From positions 585,990-649,989 of the forward strand of contig NZ_VWSH01000001.1 in assembly GCF_008629695.1 (NCBI RefSeq): a stretch of DNA of 64,000 nt, written 5' to 3'. The DNA is from Taibaiella lutea. Lineage in GTDB: Bacteria; Bacteroidota; Bacteroidia; Chitinophagales; Chitinophagaceae. Position 1 is the stretch's first letter. Each line of letters starts with the position of its first letter. The notes below the pieces were generated by a model. It saw nothing but the letters and a program-made list of their open reading frames with translations. It was not told the DNA's origin and did not search any database. Below are positions 1 to 8,004 of the stretch, one piece after another. Position numbers and translations under genes: made by a program.

Positions 1-1
1 T

Positions 2-1342
2 ACTTTGATGGGCGGAACGACACCCGGAGGTGCTCCATTCAACGAATCCGGGAATGCGGCAATATTACAGTCAGCACTGGGTAATCCGGCCCTTGGCGAC
101 CAGCTCGCAACTTTAACAGCAAGCAACAACGATGTTGATGCACCGAAGGCACATTTAAACTATCTTTGGTTCAACGACAAGCTGGAACTGGACATGGCGC
201 ATAGCGGCAGCTTTCAGGTGGCCAAAAATGTAAACGGCATAAGCCAATGGGTGAATGTAGGCACAGGCGGCAGCAATATCGTTGACCTGAGCGGCCAGAC
301 CGGTATTTCCGATGGCGGGGTTACGATGCCGGGTAATGGATTTTTGCTGGTGTACATAGATAACCAGAGCATTGGCAAGGATGTATGGTTTGATAACCTG
401 AATGTGGAGAACTATCAAAGCGAAGTGTTGGAAGAGGATCATTATTATCCTTTCGGGTTGACGCTGAATACGACATCGATGCAAAATGGAACTAATCCGC
501 AGCCGTATAAGCTGACGACTAAGGAACTGGAATCTAATTTCAACTTGAATATGTATGATTTTGGAGCGAGAAACTTTGATATGACAATTGGAAGGTGGAA
601 CGGAATTGATCCTTTAGCTGAAATTTCAAGAAGGTGGAGTCCTTATAATTTTTGTAATGATAACCCTGTAAGATTTATGGATCCTGATGGGATGAAAGTT
701 ATTAATGGACATCAAGATGAGCTACAACAAGCAGATAATGCAATGAAAGCAGCAATGGATGATTTTAATAAGAAATACGACGGAGGTAAGACTAAGGATG
801 ATTTTAAAGGCGATAAAGATGGATGGAAACAATACAAAAAAGACGAAAAAGCTTTGAATAATGCGATAGATGCGGTGAATGATGCAAGAAAAGATTACGA
901 TAATACTCAAGAGTCGATAGACTATTATGCTGAAGTTGATCCACAAGGGTTTGCGACGATGGATAATCTTACTTATAAAGACTTTAACTCTATTGAACAT
1001 AAAGTTGATGTTGTCGTAACTAAAGATAATACTAGTATGGAAACATATGGAGGAGGACTTACTACGGCCAGAATAAATCCAAATAATGGAACGATTAGCG
1101 GCGAAAGAATTAATGTAAATATAAATAAGAATCTATTACCTTATACGGATCAATTAGCTCATGAATTTGGTCATGTCAATGCAATTGCAAATGATCCTGT
1201 GGGGTACTCTCAAAATAGAGTGCGCAATTGCCAGGACCCCTTAAATAGAAATGCTCCATCTGTAAAACCAGCACAAGAATGGCAACAGCGATTTAATAAT
1301 AAAAAATCAGAATATCAAAAACTTCATCCAACCGGAGGGTAA
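2..1342 (+). CDS. RHS-repeat protein, C-terminal part with zincin-like toxin tip (5' partial)
   Basis: The frame is open through the left edge, so this is the C-terminal end of a longer RHS/YD-repeat protein. The RHS core is clear: a DHYYPFGLTL segment near residue 145, then YDFGARNFD and the closing FMDPDG motif near residue 230. After the core the sequence becomes more AT-rich and changes character, as expected for a variable toxin tip. The tip holds HEFGH (about residues 386-390), an HExxH zinc-metalloprotease signature. RHS proteins of this kind are polymorphic toxins delivered to rival cells; that the tip is a peptidase is inference. The next gene starts 2 bp downstream and is the likely immunity gene. 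Which secretion route carries the protein cannot be told from this fragment. Confidence 0.85.
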   Translation, partial: TLMGGTTPGGAPFNESGNAAILQSALGNPALGDQLATLTASNNDVDAPKAHLNYLWFNDKLELDMAHSGSFQVAKNVNGISQWVNVGTGGSNIVDLSGQTGISDGGVTMPGNGFLLVYIDNQSIGKDVWFDNLNVENYQSEVLEEDHYYPFGLTLNTTSMQNGTNPQPYKLTTKELESNFNLNMYDFGARNFDMTIGRWNGIDPLAEISRRWSPYNFCNDNPVRFMDPDGMKVINGHQDELQQADNAMKAAMDDFNKKYDGGKTKDDFKGDKDGWKQYKKDEKALNNAIDAVNDARKDYDNTQESIDYYAEVDPQGFATMDNLTYKDFNSIEHKVDVVVTKDNTSMETYGGGLTTARINPNNGTISGERINVNINKNLLPYTDQLAHEFGHVNAIANDPVGYSQNRVRNCQDPLNRNAPSVKPAQEWQQRFNNKKSEYQKLHPTGG

Positions 1343-1344
1343 TT

Positions 1345-1968
1345 ATGAAAAAAATATTAATAATTTTATTCTTTATTTCGAGCATAAATTCATTAAATGC
1401 ACAGAAAAACACAGACCCTGTTTCATTATTCAAAATGATGCTTTTCTTAGATAAAGACAATGTTGTATTTAGAGGAATGGATACAAATGTTGTAAAAAAT
1501 GATTCTTTGTATGATGTGTTTCGAGACTATTATAATATATCTTTTGACACTTTAAAGCCAAATAATAACTTGGCTTTACGTGATTATTTTCAATTTTACA
1601 GACTAGATATTCGAAAATTGAAAGGGAATCGAAAATTACAAAATAACGAAGCACAATATATAGGCATTTTTACAGGTACTATGCAAGAATATATTTTAGC
1701 AATGAACTTAGAAACTGGAATTTGCTATAGATTGCAAGGCTTTAGAGGTAATGATTTTTTGATGTTTTTGACAGACTTCAAAGACATGTATAAAGAAAAG
1801 GAACAAAAGCCATTATCTAACTCAACATTCCTTAAAAAGTATAATGTGGACGGCTTGGATTTTGAATGCTTGTATAAAGGATTGAGAGCAAAAGATTATG
1901 ACAGTGAAAAATATCCGTGCTTAAAAAGATGCAGCGATCCTTTCAAAGCCCATGCTCCAATTAGGTAG
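1345..1968 (+). CDS. Secreted protein, candidate immunity protein for the RHS zincin tip
   Basis: A 207-residue protein with an N-terminal signal peptide (basic MKK, hydrophobic core, cleavage after LNAQ), so it should act in the periplasm. I recognise no family. It starts 2 bp after the RHS toxin stop codon, which suggests translational coupling. In polymorphic toxin loci this slot normally holds the cognate immunity gene, so that role is inferred from position only. The C-terminal part has three cysteines (FECLY, YPCLKRC) that could form disulfides. Repeat copy A begins right after its stop codon. Confidence 0.7.
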   Translation: MKKILIILFFISSINSLNAQKNTDPVSLFKMMLFLDKDNVVFRGMDTNVVKNDSLYDVFRDYYNISFDTLKPNNNLALRDYFQFYRLDIRKLKGNRKLQNNEAQYIGIFTGTMQEYILAMNLETGICYRLQGFRGNDFLMFLTDFKDMYKEKEQKPLSNSTFLKKYNVDGLDFECLYKGLRAKDYDSEKYPCLKRCSDPFKAHAPIR

Positions 1969-2284
1969 ATAATGTTTCAAAATTGGTGTTACTTAAAAAT
2001 GGTAATGTTTCAGAATTGGCGTTACTTAAAAATAGTATAATAAAATGCTTATTTTCAATAGAAACCAGTGATTTTATAAATAAAAGGCAGATATAATTAT
2101 CTGCCTTTTATAATTTCAGGTAATTTTTATACCTGTAATGAAGATAAAAGTACCCTCATGTATGTGAGCTTGCCTGACGATTTATTTGTTGCAGAACATC
2201 CGTAAAAAAATAGTCTTATAATGGATTGTCCATTATAGTGGAATACTTCTTTTTGTGATTAATATTTTATACATTCGAGATGAT
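1969..2284. repeat. Cassette-spacer repeat, copy A
   Basis: First of four copies of a roughly 240-315 bp direct repeat (others at 2828-3065, 4660-4966 and 6713-7024). The order within the copy is two motifs of the form GTAATGTTTCAGAATTGG, a TTACTTAAAAATG stretch, a terminator-like hairpin, a conserved block ending in ACATCCGTAAAAAAATAG, a small palindrome around ATAATGGA/TCCATTAT, and a tail ending in ATTCGAGATGAT. It begins directly after the stop codon of the preceding gene. Confidence 0.85.
2080..2111. terminator. Hairpin in repeat copy A
   Basis: Perfect 14-bp inverted repeat with arms ATAAAAGGCAGATA and TATCTGCCTTTTAT and a 4-nt loop. The A and T ends of the arms allow it to terminate transcription from either strand. 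The same hairpin is conserved in all four repeat copies. Confidence 0.7.
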
Positions 2285-2328
2285 CGAAAACATTCTCAAC
2301 CCGTTTCTAATTTTACACCTCAAGAATA

Positions 2329-2826
2329 ATGAAAAGAAAATTATGTTTTATAATAGGCCTTATTTTAACCTTTGTAATGTGTCGCGCGCAAACGATGTAT
2401 CGTATAGAAGACAATACTATATTGGTAAAATACAAATTGGATTCTGTTAATACAGATAGCTTAAAAATAACAGCACAATTGACAAATAAAAGTTCAAATG
2501 CAATTTGGGTTAGTAAGACTGACCTTTTTGGTCCGCAAATTGAAAACAAGAGCCTATATCTCAATATTAGCTTTGATATAAATAGATATTCACCAATGGA
2601 TTTAGTTCCTTTTGAATTGAAAAAACTTACTTCTCAAGATAGCATTGTATTTTCCAGAGTATTGCCATTAGAAAAATATGAAGATATATATATTGCAATC
2701 AGTTACCTTACTGATTATAGTTATAAAAAGGTATTACAAATAAAAAAGAAGCCGTCTAATATTAGTTTAAATGATTATTTTAGATTTATGAATTTCCTAT
2801 CTACTAATATTAACCCTTCAGAGTAG
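2329..2826 (+). CDS. Orphan secreted protein, candidate immunity protein
   Basis: A 165-residue protein with a signal peptide (MKRKLCFIIGLILTFVMCRAQ). The residues around VMC could be a lipobox, or cleavage may follow AQ. The mature part looks beta-rich and contains a stretch around SNAIWVSK. I recognise no family. It sits alone between repeat copies A and B, without a toxin gene in front. The simplest reading is an orphan immunity gene kept after its toxin tip was lost or exchanged; this is inferred from position. Confidence 0.65.
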   Translation: MKRKLCFIIGLILTFVMCRAQTMYRIEDNTILVKYKLDSVNTDSLKITAQLTNKSSNAIWVSKTDLFGPQIENKSLYLNISFDINRYSPMDLVPFELKKLTSQDSIVFSRVLPLEKYEDIYIAISYLTDYSYKKVLQIKKKPSNISLNDYFRFMNFLSTNINPSE

Positions 2827-2827
2827 C

Positions 2828-3065
2828 GGTAATGTTTTAGAATTGGCCTTACTTAAAAATGGTATCATAAAATGCTTATTTTCAATAGAAGACAAAGTGA
2901 TTTTATAAATAAAAGGCAGATATAATTATCTGCCTTTTATAATTTCAGGTAATTTTTATAGCTGTAATGAAGATTAAAGTACCCTCATGTATGTGAGCTT
3001 GCCTGACAATTTATTTGTTGCAGAACATCCGTAAAAAAATAGTCTTATAATGGATTGTCCATTAT
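2828..3065. repeat. Cassette-spacer repeat, copy B (short form fused to an RHS tip)
   Basis: Second copy of the spacer repeat, nearly identical in sequence to copies A, C and D over its middle. It carries one leader motif (GGTAATGTTTTAGAATTGG). Unlike the others it stops at the palindrome TCCATTAT and passes straight into RHS-core coding sequence. The missing tail suggests the breakpoint of a recombination that joined the repeat to the orphan tip. Confidence 0.85.
2909..2940. terminator. Hairpin in repeat copy B
   Basis: Same perfect 14-bp stem and 4-nt loop as in copy A. It lies between the orphan immunity gene and the orphan RHS tip, so it would block read-through into the tip and help keep it silent. 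Confidence 0.7.
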
Positions 3066-3942
3066 GCAGAATGGAGCTAACCCGCAGCCTTATAAGCTGA
3101 CGACTAAAGAACTGGAATCTAACTTTGGTTTGAATATTTATGATTTTGGGGCGAGGATGCAGGATATGCAGTTAGGGAGATGGTGGCAGATAGATCCGAT
3201 GGCAGAAGACTTTTATAATATGAGCCAATATAGTTATTGCGGGAATAATCCTGCAAACCTTGTTGATCCGGACGGAATGAAATGGCTAAATACAAACGAT
3301 GAAGAAATTGCCAAAAGACTTCAAGAAGGAATAAGCAAAAGGCTAACAACAGAAAACGCAAACTTAACCAAAGCAAATGCAAAAATTGCTGATATAAAAG
3401 CAGAAATTAAAAAGAGTGGAGGAAGTGATAAACTGAATAATAGTCTAAAAGCGGCAGAAGCTAACGTTGCATCAATCTCTTCAACTATTTCGGATTTAAA
3501 CAGTTCATCAACTGAATTATCAGAGATGGGTAATGCAACAACAACTCAAGTGTTTACATTTGATAATTCATCGGATGCGGTGACATATACAGAGAAAAAA
3601 TCGGATGGGGTAATTCATATGGGTAACAGTAGTGATGCAAATGCACTTCACGAAGCAGTACATGGATTCCAAATATTTAAAGGAACTATGGATAATAGTA
3701 ATAGAATTGATAGGGAAGTTGTTCCATATCAACGCCAATATTCATTTGATCCAAATTCAATGACTTCCAGTAAAGTTCCGTCTGATTATGGTAGAGTTAG
3801 TTCAAGATCAGATATTACCCGTAATTGGGTATGGTTTATAAATGATTCCAAAGGTAATTACCCCTACTTTGATCCTGGTACTAAACAAAGTGCTATAAAT
3901 GGGGTCTTGAAAGTTTTAAGAGAACAAGAAAAAGGGAAATAA
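3064..3942 (+). CDS. Orphan RHS toxin tip with HExxH domain
   Basis: About 292 residues from the ATG at 3064 (an in-frame TTG at 3055 is an alternative). It begins abruptly inside the RHS core (QNGANPQPYKLTTKELESNF), nearly identical to residues about 160-180 of the RHS gene at the window start, and then has YDFGAR and the closing LVDPDG. The rest is a different tip: a coiled-coil-like stretch rich in K, E and N, then LHEAVHGF (H196 to H200), an HExxH zincin motif. There is no signal peptide and no RHS shell, so it cannot be delivered alone. It looks like a silent cassette that could be recombined onto the main RHS gene through the shared core. The next gene overlaps by one base. Confidence 0.75.
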   Translation: MQNGANPQPYKLTTKELESNFGLNIYDFGARMQDMQLGRWWQIDPMAEDFYNMSQYSYCGNNPANLVDPDGMKWLNTNDEEIAKRLQEGISKRLTTENANLTKANAKIADIKAEIKKSGGSDKLNNSLKAAEANVASISSTISDLNSSSTELSEMGNATTTQVFTFDNSSDAVTYTEKKSDGVIHMGNSSDANALHEAVHGFQIFKGTMDNSNRIDREVVPYQRQYSFDPNSMTSSKVPSDYGRVSSRSDITRNWVWFINDSKGNYPYFDPGTKQSAINGVLKVLREQEKGK

Positions 3943-4655
3943 TGAAAAATTTAATTTTAATCGCAACGATTTTATTCTGTAGCTGCTCATCTTTGTTCAT
4001 TCAAGGAAAGTATGCATCCAAAGAAAACAATAATTATTTTGATTTTAAGAAGGATTCTACTTTTACATATGAATATCGATTGTTTCATACTTATAGATAT
4101 TCAAGTGGAACATGGAGTCTTTTAAAAAATAATAGAATTCTTTTAAAGAGTTCTTATTTAGATTCGATTGTTTTATTGGAGGTTAATGAAACAGAACAGG
4201 CAACAAAGAAGAAAACTAGTCTCAATATTGACTTTAATATTATTAATGGCTTAACTCCTCAAAATTATTACTGTCAAATGTATATCGATGATAAACCATA
4301 TTTTAAGGATGATGTATTAATGGGAAAGAGATGCGATTCTTTAAAAAAGGTAGAAATAGCTGATAAAATTGACAGCCTTTATTTTGTTATTTATAGAGAA
4401 CCTATTCATTTTGTAACTACTGCCACATCTTTTCCTATAAGTACAGGTAAATATTACCCTCAAAAAGGATATTCTGATATGAACATCAGAATATCCTTTA
4501 ATGATTCTCTATTCTATTACAAAATCTTCAACAATGAACCTCTTTTAATTAGTAAGGGAAGGATAAAATTGTTTAATAGAGCAACCGGAAAATGGGAAGT
4601 TGTTAATAAAGTATCTGATTCTTTAAACATTATGGCAAATCCAAAGATCAGATAA
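3942..4655 (+). CDS. Lipoprotein, candidate immunity protein for the orphan tip
   Basis: A 237-residue lipoprotein: the N-terminus MKNLILIATILFCSCSS has a hydrophobic core followed by cysteines of a lipobox. The start codon shares one base with the stop codon of the RHS tip (TAATG), which indicates translational coupling. The first part of the mature protein, around FDFKKDSTFTYEYR, resembles small Bacteroidota lipoproteins of lipocalin-like shape, but I do not assign a family. The role as cognate immunity protein of the HEAVH tip is inferred from position and coupling. Confidence 0.7.
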   Translation: MKNLILIATILFCSCSSLFIQGKYASKENNNYFDFKKDSTFTYEYRLFHTYRYSSGTWSLLKNNRILLKSSYLDSIVLLEVNETEQATKKKTSLNIDFNIINGLTPQNYYCQMYIDDKPYFKDDVLMGKRCDSLKKVEIADKIDSLYFVIYREPIHFVTTATSFPISTGKYYPQKGYSDMNIRISFNDSLFYYKIFNNEPLLISKGRIKLFNRATGKWEVVNKVSDSLNIMANPKIR

Positions 4656-4659
4656 GTTA

Positions 4660-4966
4660 GATAATGTCTCAGATTTGACGGGTAATGTTACAGAATTGGC
4701 GTTACTTAAAAATGGTATCATAAAATGCTTATTTTCATTAGAAACTAAAGTGATTTTATAAATAAAAGGCAGATATAATTATCTGCCTTTTATAATTTCA
4801 GGTAATTTTTATACCTGTAATGAAGATAAAAGTACCCTCATATATGTGAGCTTGCCGGACGATTTATTTGTTGCAGAACATCCGAAAAAAAATAGTATCA
4901 TAATGGATTGTCCATTATAATGGAATACTTCATTTTATGATTAATATTTTATACATTCGAGATGAT
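4660..4966. repeat. Cassette-spacer repeat, copy C
   Basis: Third copy. Its first leader motif is diverged (GATAATGTCTCAGATTTG) and is followed by GGTAATGTTACAGAATTGG. The hairpin, the ACATCCG block (here followed by AAAAAAAATAGTATC), the palindrome and the ATTCGAGATGAT tail are all present, so it is full length like copy A. Confidence 0.85.
4762..4793. terminator. Hairpin in repeat copy C
   Basis: Same perfect 14-bp stem and 4-nt loop as in the other copies, 106 bp after the stop codon of the lipoprotein gene. Confidence 0.7.
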
Positions 4967-5082
4967 GAAAGTAATGCTGCTATTATTCTTGATAACAAAA
5001 CGGTGGTTTAGAAATGAGCATTGAGATTATACTCTCGATGATACTGCAATAACGAATGTGTAGTAAATTTTAGACAATAAAT

Positions 5083-5712
5083 ATGACAAAAAATATACTT
5101 TTTAAAAGGAAATGGCACTATGTTTTTATAATAATGCAATTAGTTTTTGTGCAAATAACTTATTCACAAAATTCTACGAAAGTAAAATATGATTCTTATA
5201 CAGAAATTGATTCAAGTCTATTGATGAATAAAGCTAAGCTACTGACTCTTTCAAAGTTCGGGGTAAATGATATAGATACAATAATCAAAGGGTTATTATC
5301 CCAAAAATCAAAAATTTATCATACAAGTTCAAAATTTTATGATGTGATAGAAATTATAAGTAATCAAGGATTTTCTATTGATATCAAGACAAAAAAAAGC
5401 ATACAAACTCATTACTGCGGAGAAGATACAGAGGATAATTCAAGGTGTTCTTACGTTTTAATTTTTTCACATCACACCTATAGATTTTATAATTTAATTG
5501 GTTTCTCCTCAATTGAAATTGAAGCTTTAGAAAAGGAATTGAATTCATATTCGGAATCTATTTTTGATATAGTTTCTGTTCATTTAGCAAAGGAGCTATC
5601 AATAGATTTGAATTGCCTCTTGTCCAAATACTTAAAGGAAAAGAAACAATTTAAAAATCGGAAGTGTTTTAAAGAATGTGGAAGATGTATGGAATTAGGT
5701 GTGATTTATTGA
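5083..5712 (+). CDS. Secreted protein of unknown function in the cassette array
   Basis: A 209-residue protein with a signal peptide: a basic MTKNILFKRKWHY start, a hydrophobic stretch, and likely cleavage near ITYSQ. The mature part is charged and helical-looking, with cysteines clustered at the C-terminus (CFKECGRCMELG). I recognise no family. It stands after repeat copy C without a recognisable toxin in front, so an orphan immunity gene is plausible but unproven. About 40 bp after its stop a lone leader motif (GGTAATGTTTCAGA, near 5749) remains, suggesting a lost repeat copy. Confidence 0.6.
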   Translation: MTKNILFKRKWHYVFIIMQLVFVQITYSQNSTKVKYDSYTEIDSSLLMNKAKLLTLSKFGVNDIDTIIKGLLSQKSKIYHTSSKFYDVIEIISNQGFSIDIKTKKSIQTHYCGEDTEDNSRCSYVLIFSHHTYRFYNLIGFSSIEIEALEKELNSYSESIFDIVSVHLAKELSIDLNCLLSKYLKEKKQFKNRKCFKECGRCMELGVIY

Positions 5713-5748
5713 GTTTTAGGAATATTTTGGGAATTGAAGTTAATTTAT

Positions 5749-5764
5749 GGGTAATGTTTCAGAT
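5749..5764. repeat. Isolated remnant of the spacer-repeat leader motif
   Basis: The sequence GGGTAATGTTTCAGAT matches the leader motif that opens each spacer repeat, but the rest of the repeat is absent. It sits between two cassette genes exactly where a repeat copy would be expected. Confidence 0.5.
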
Positions 5765-5811
5765 ACTGTGCCCAAAAAAACTTCGTAGTTAGATTTTTAA
5801 TTTCTTACTAA

Positions 5812-6177
5812 ATGAAAAATAGAATAATATTATTTGGATTAACACTTATTACGTCCATAGCTTTTTTTTCCTGCGAGAATCAAATGAAATTTGATAAAGT
5901 AGCTTGGAATAAAAGTGATGATCCTGCCTTTCTTCCTCCTGCACGAAAAAGGATGTTAAAGGATTTACTTACAAACCATAAATTGATGGGCCTAAAATAT
6001 TCACAATTAATTAATACATTGGGAGAACCAAATTACATTGATGATTCTTTATTAGGATATGGAATTATTGAAGATTATGGGAGTGATATTGACCCTGTTT
6101 ATACGAAAACTCTTCAATTTACTATTTCTAAGGATTCTATTATAACTTCCTTTAAAGTAAGTGAGTGGAAGAAGTAA
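5812..6177 (+). CDS. Small lipoprotein, SmpA/BamE-like fold possible
   Basis: A 121-residue lipoprotein with lipobox cysteine in the segment SIAFFSCEN. The middle has GLKYSQLINTLGEPN, which resembles the helix-turn segment of SmpA/OmlA/BamE-like small lipoproteins (usually G-x-[ST]-x-x-[EQ]-V-x-x-x-L-G-x-P). The following beta strands would complete such a small fold. Similar small domains are used as immunity or inhibitor proteins, which fits the cassette context, but the role is inferred. The next gene follows after 34 bp in the same direction. Confidence 0.6.
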   Translation: MKNRIILFGLTLITSIAFFSCENQMKFDKVAWNKSDDPAFLPPARKRMLKDLLTNHKLMGLKYSQLINTLGEPNYIDDSLLGYGIIEDYGSDIDPVYTKTLQFTISKDSIITSFKVSEWKK

Positions 6178-6211
6178 CTATTACTGGTTATACATATCCT
6201 CAAAAAAGTCA

Positions 6212-6712
6212 ATGATTATGTACAAACTTTTAAGCATAGCTTTCTTTTTTTTATTTATTCAGGCAAATGCACAAACAACTTATAAATACTATAACCCCAA
6301 GCATTTTAAGGGTTATAGTATTGTGTTTACAAAAGAATATAAAGCAAATTTCTTACTCCGAGAATTTAAAGAACAATTTACTCCTGCTAAAAAAGAAATT
6401 GATAGTGCCGAAGCTATCTTTATGAGAAGATATGATGTAGATATTAACAAAAAGGAAGCATACATATCGACAAATAATCCTGTAAAATTTTTTAAGTATT
6501 ATTTACGCCAGTATATGGGTTTGATAAATCTTAATGATGAAAAGGTTATCCTCATTAAAATGTTGAACGTTCCTAAACCAAGACGTAAGACTATTGAGGA
6601 ACATTACGAAAATTGGGAAAGCAAATATGTACTTGGCACCGGAGATTTTTATGAAAGAAATACGGTTCCATTTTTAGTCAATTTAACTACAGGAGAAATA
6701 AGTGTATTTTAG
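6212..6712 (+). CDS. Secreted protein, candidate immunity protein
   Basis: I place the start at ATG 6212 (or 6218), giving a clean signal peptide MYKLLSIAFFFLFIQANAQ. An upstream in-frame start at 6161 would overlap the previous gene and put a hydrophilic stretch in front of the signal. The mature protein (about 145 residues) is basic and charged, with the stretch KPRRKTIEEHYENWE. I recognise no family. Repeat copy D follows directly after the stop codon, as it does for the other cassette genes. Confidence 0.6.
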   Translation: MIMYKLLSIAFFFLFIQANAQTTYKYYNPKHFKGYSIVFTKEYKANFLLREFKEQFTPAKKEIDSAEAIFMRRYDVDINKKEAYISTNNPVKFFKYYLRQYMGLINLNDEKVILIKMLNVPKPRRKTIEEHYENWESKYVLGTGDFYERNTVPFLVNLTTGEISVF

Positions 6713-6766
6713 GTAATGTTTCAGAATTGGGTAATGTTTCAGAATTGGGTAATGTTTCAGAATTGG
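6713..6766. repeat. Triplicated 18-bp leader motif
   Basis: GGTAATGTTTCAGAATTG is present three times in perfect tandem at the start of repeat copy D. Copies A and C have two spaced or diverged motifs and copy B has one, so the number varies between spacer repeats. Confidence 0.85.
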
Positions 6767-6828
6767 CCTTACTTAAAAATGGTATCATAAAATCCTTATT
6801 TTCAATAGAAACTAAAATGATTTTATAA

Positions 6829-6860
6829 ATAAAAGGCAGATATAATTATCTGCCTTTTAT
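6829..6860. terminator. Hairpin in repeat copy D
   Basis: Same perfect 14-bp stem and 4-nt loop as in the other three copies. Confidence 0.7.
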
Positions 6861-7044
6861 AATTTCAGGTAATTTTTATAGCTGTAATGAAGATAAAAGT
6901 ACCCTCATGTATGTGAGCTTGCCTGACAATTTATTTGTTGCAGAACATCCGTAAAAAAATAGTCTTATAATGGATTGTCCATTATAGTGGTATACTTCAT
7001 TTTATGATTAATATTTTATACTTTAGGGTGTGATAAGCATGAGA

Positions 7045-7232
7045 AAGGATGTATGGTTTGATAACCTGAATGTGGAGAATTATCAAAGTGAAGTATTGGA
7101 AGAGGATCATTATTATCCGTTTGGGCTCATACTGATACAACCCTTAATAATCTACTTACAGGGCAGCCGAATAAGTATTAGTGTATTGAACTGGAAAAAC
7201 AATTTCAAATAACAAGTCAAACTAATAAAAAG
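7045..7232 (+). pseudogene. RHS-core remnant 1
   Basis: The segment encodes KDVWFDNLNVENYQSEVLEE followed by DHYYPFGL, matching residues about 125-155 of the RHS protein at the window start. Past this point the frame shifts. In another frame GQPNKY, a stop, and then IELEKQFQ continue an RHS core. It is a decayed fragment without start region or toxin tip and leads straight into the lipoprotein gene at 7233. Confidence 0.75.
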
Positions 7233-7700
7233 ATGAAATTATTGTTGTCATTTTTTTTACTTATATCTCTCGCAAGTTGTATGGCACATGAGCCAGATAT
7301 TTTTATTCTTCCAGATAATTTTAGAGGTGGTATTCTTATTATTTATAATCAAAAAAATGGAATAGCTCCTCAGTATCATGGAAAATCCAGAGTTTATGTA
7401 ATTCCCAAAAATGGCATTTTGAAAACTCAGTTCCTAATGGATGAAGACTGGAAGCAATTACCACAATTCTATTACGTATCAATAAATCCACAAAATGAAA
7501 TTCGTTATGTTGTTGATACAAAAAATACTCCAAAGAATGAAGTGATCGCCTATGGTAACAATTCAGGGACAGCTAATAAAGATTTTGCCGGGAAAAAAGT
7601 AGTAGAATTTACAATGTACTTCGTTGGTAATAACTCAGAAATTGACACGGCATATAATCGAATGCAGGAAATTGACATAGCGTCATTGGGCGAAGAATAA
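7233..7700 (+). CDS. Lipoprotein, copy 1 of a duplicated pair (candidate immunity)
   Basis: A 155-residue lipoprotein with signal and lipobox in MKLLLSFFLLISLASCMAHE. The mature part begins PDIFILPDNFRGGILIIYNQ and reads on as a small beta-rich domain; it resembles the DUF6843 type of Bacteroidota lipoproteins, which I suggest with low certainty. The gene at 8005 is a close paralogue: the first 70 residues are almost identical and the C-terminal halves differ. Both copies sit just behind RHS-core remnants, which is the immunity position. The toxin that belonged here has been deleted. Confidence 0.65.
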   Translation: MKLLLSFFLLISLASCMAHEPDIFILPDNFRGGILIIYNQKNGIAPQYHGKSRVYVIPKNGILKTQFLMDEDWKQLPQFYYVSINPQNEIRYVVDTKNTPKNEVIAYGNNSGTANKDFAGKKVVEFTMYFVGNNSEIDTAYNRMQEIDIASLGEE

Positions 7701-7785
7701 TGTCATACAATCTTAGTTTTGATGCCACTTCTACTATGTTAAAAAAACAGTTGGATATTTTAAGGTTGTCGGGCTATTTAAACGT

Positions 7786-8004
7786 TTGCTGGTGTACATA
7801 GACAATCAGAGCATAGGCAAGGATGTATGATTTGATAACCTAAATATAGAGAATTATCAAAGCGAAGTATTGGAAGAGGATCATTATTATCCCTTCGGGT
7901 TGACGCTGAATACAACGTCAAACAACTTGCTGACAGGACAACTGTACAAGTATCAGGGTATTGAAGTGAAACAATTTCAAATAACAAGTCAAACTAATAA
8001 AAAG
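7786..8004 (+). pseudogene. RHS-core remnant 2
   Basis: The DNA matches about positions 346-480 of the window, encoding LVYIDNQSIGKDV, then a TGG-to-TGA change, then ENYQSEVLEEDHYYPFGLTL. After TTSNN it continues LLTGQLYKYQGIE and then falls into QITSQTNKK directly before the next lipoprotein start. A premature stop and a missing tip make it a pseudogene. The last 30 bp before the lipoprotein are shared with remnant 1, so remnant plus lipoprotein were duplicated as a unit. Confidence 0.75.

Larger units (their letters stand above)
6713..7024. repeat. Cassette-spacer repeat, copy D
   Basis: Fourth copy. It opens with three head-to-tail leader motifs and then has the common body: hairpin, ACATCCGTAAAAAAATAG block and palindrome. 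The tail ends in ATTTTATACTTT and then diverges into an RHS-core remnant. Confidence 0.85.

Noticed and set aside
6161-6211. Upstream start of the secreted protein at 6212
   Set aside because: It overlaps the previous gene and would place a hydrophilic stretch before the signal peptide.
1969-7024. Complete insertion sequence or integron
   Set aside because: No transposase or integrase frame is present near the repeats, so only a remnant or recombination-site explanation remains.
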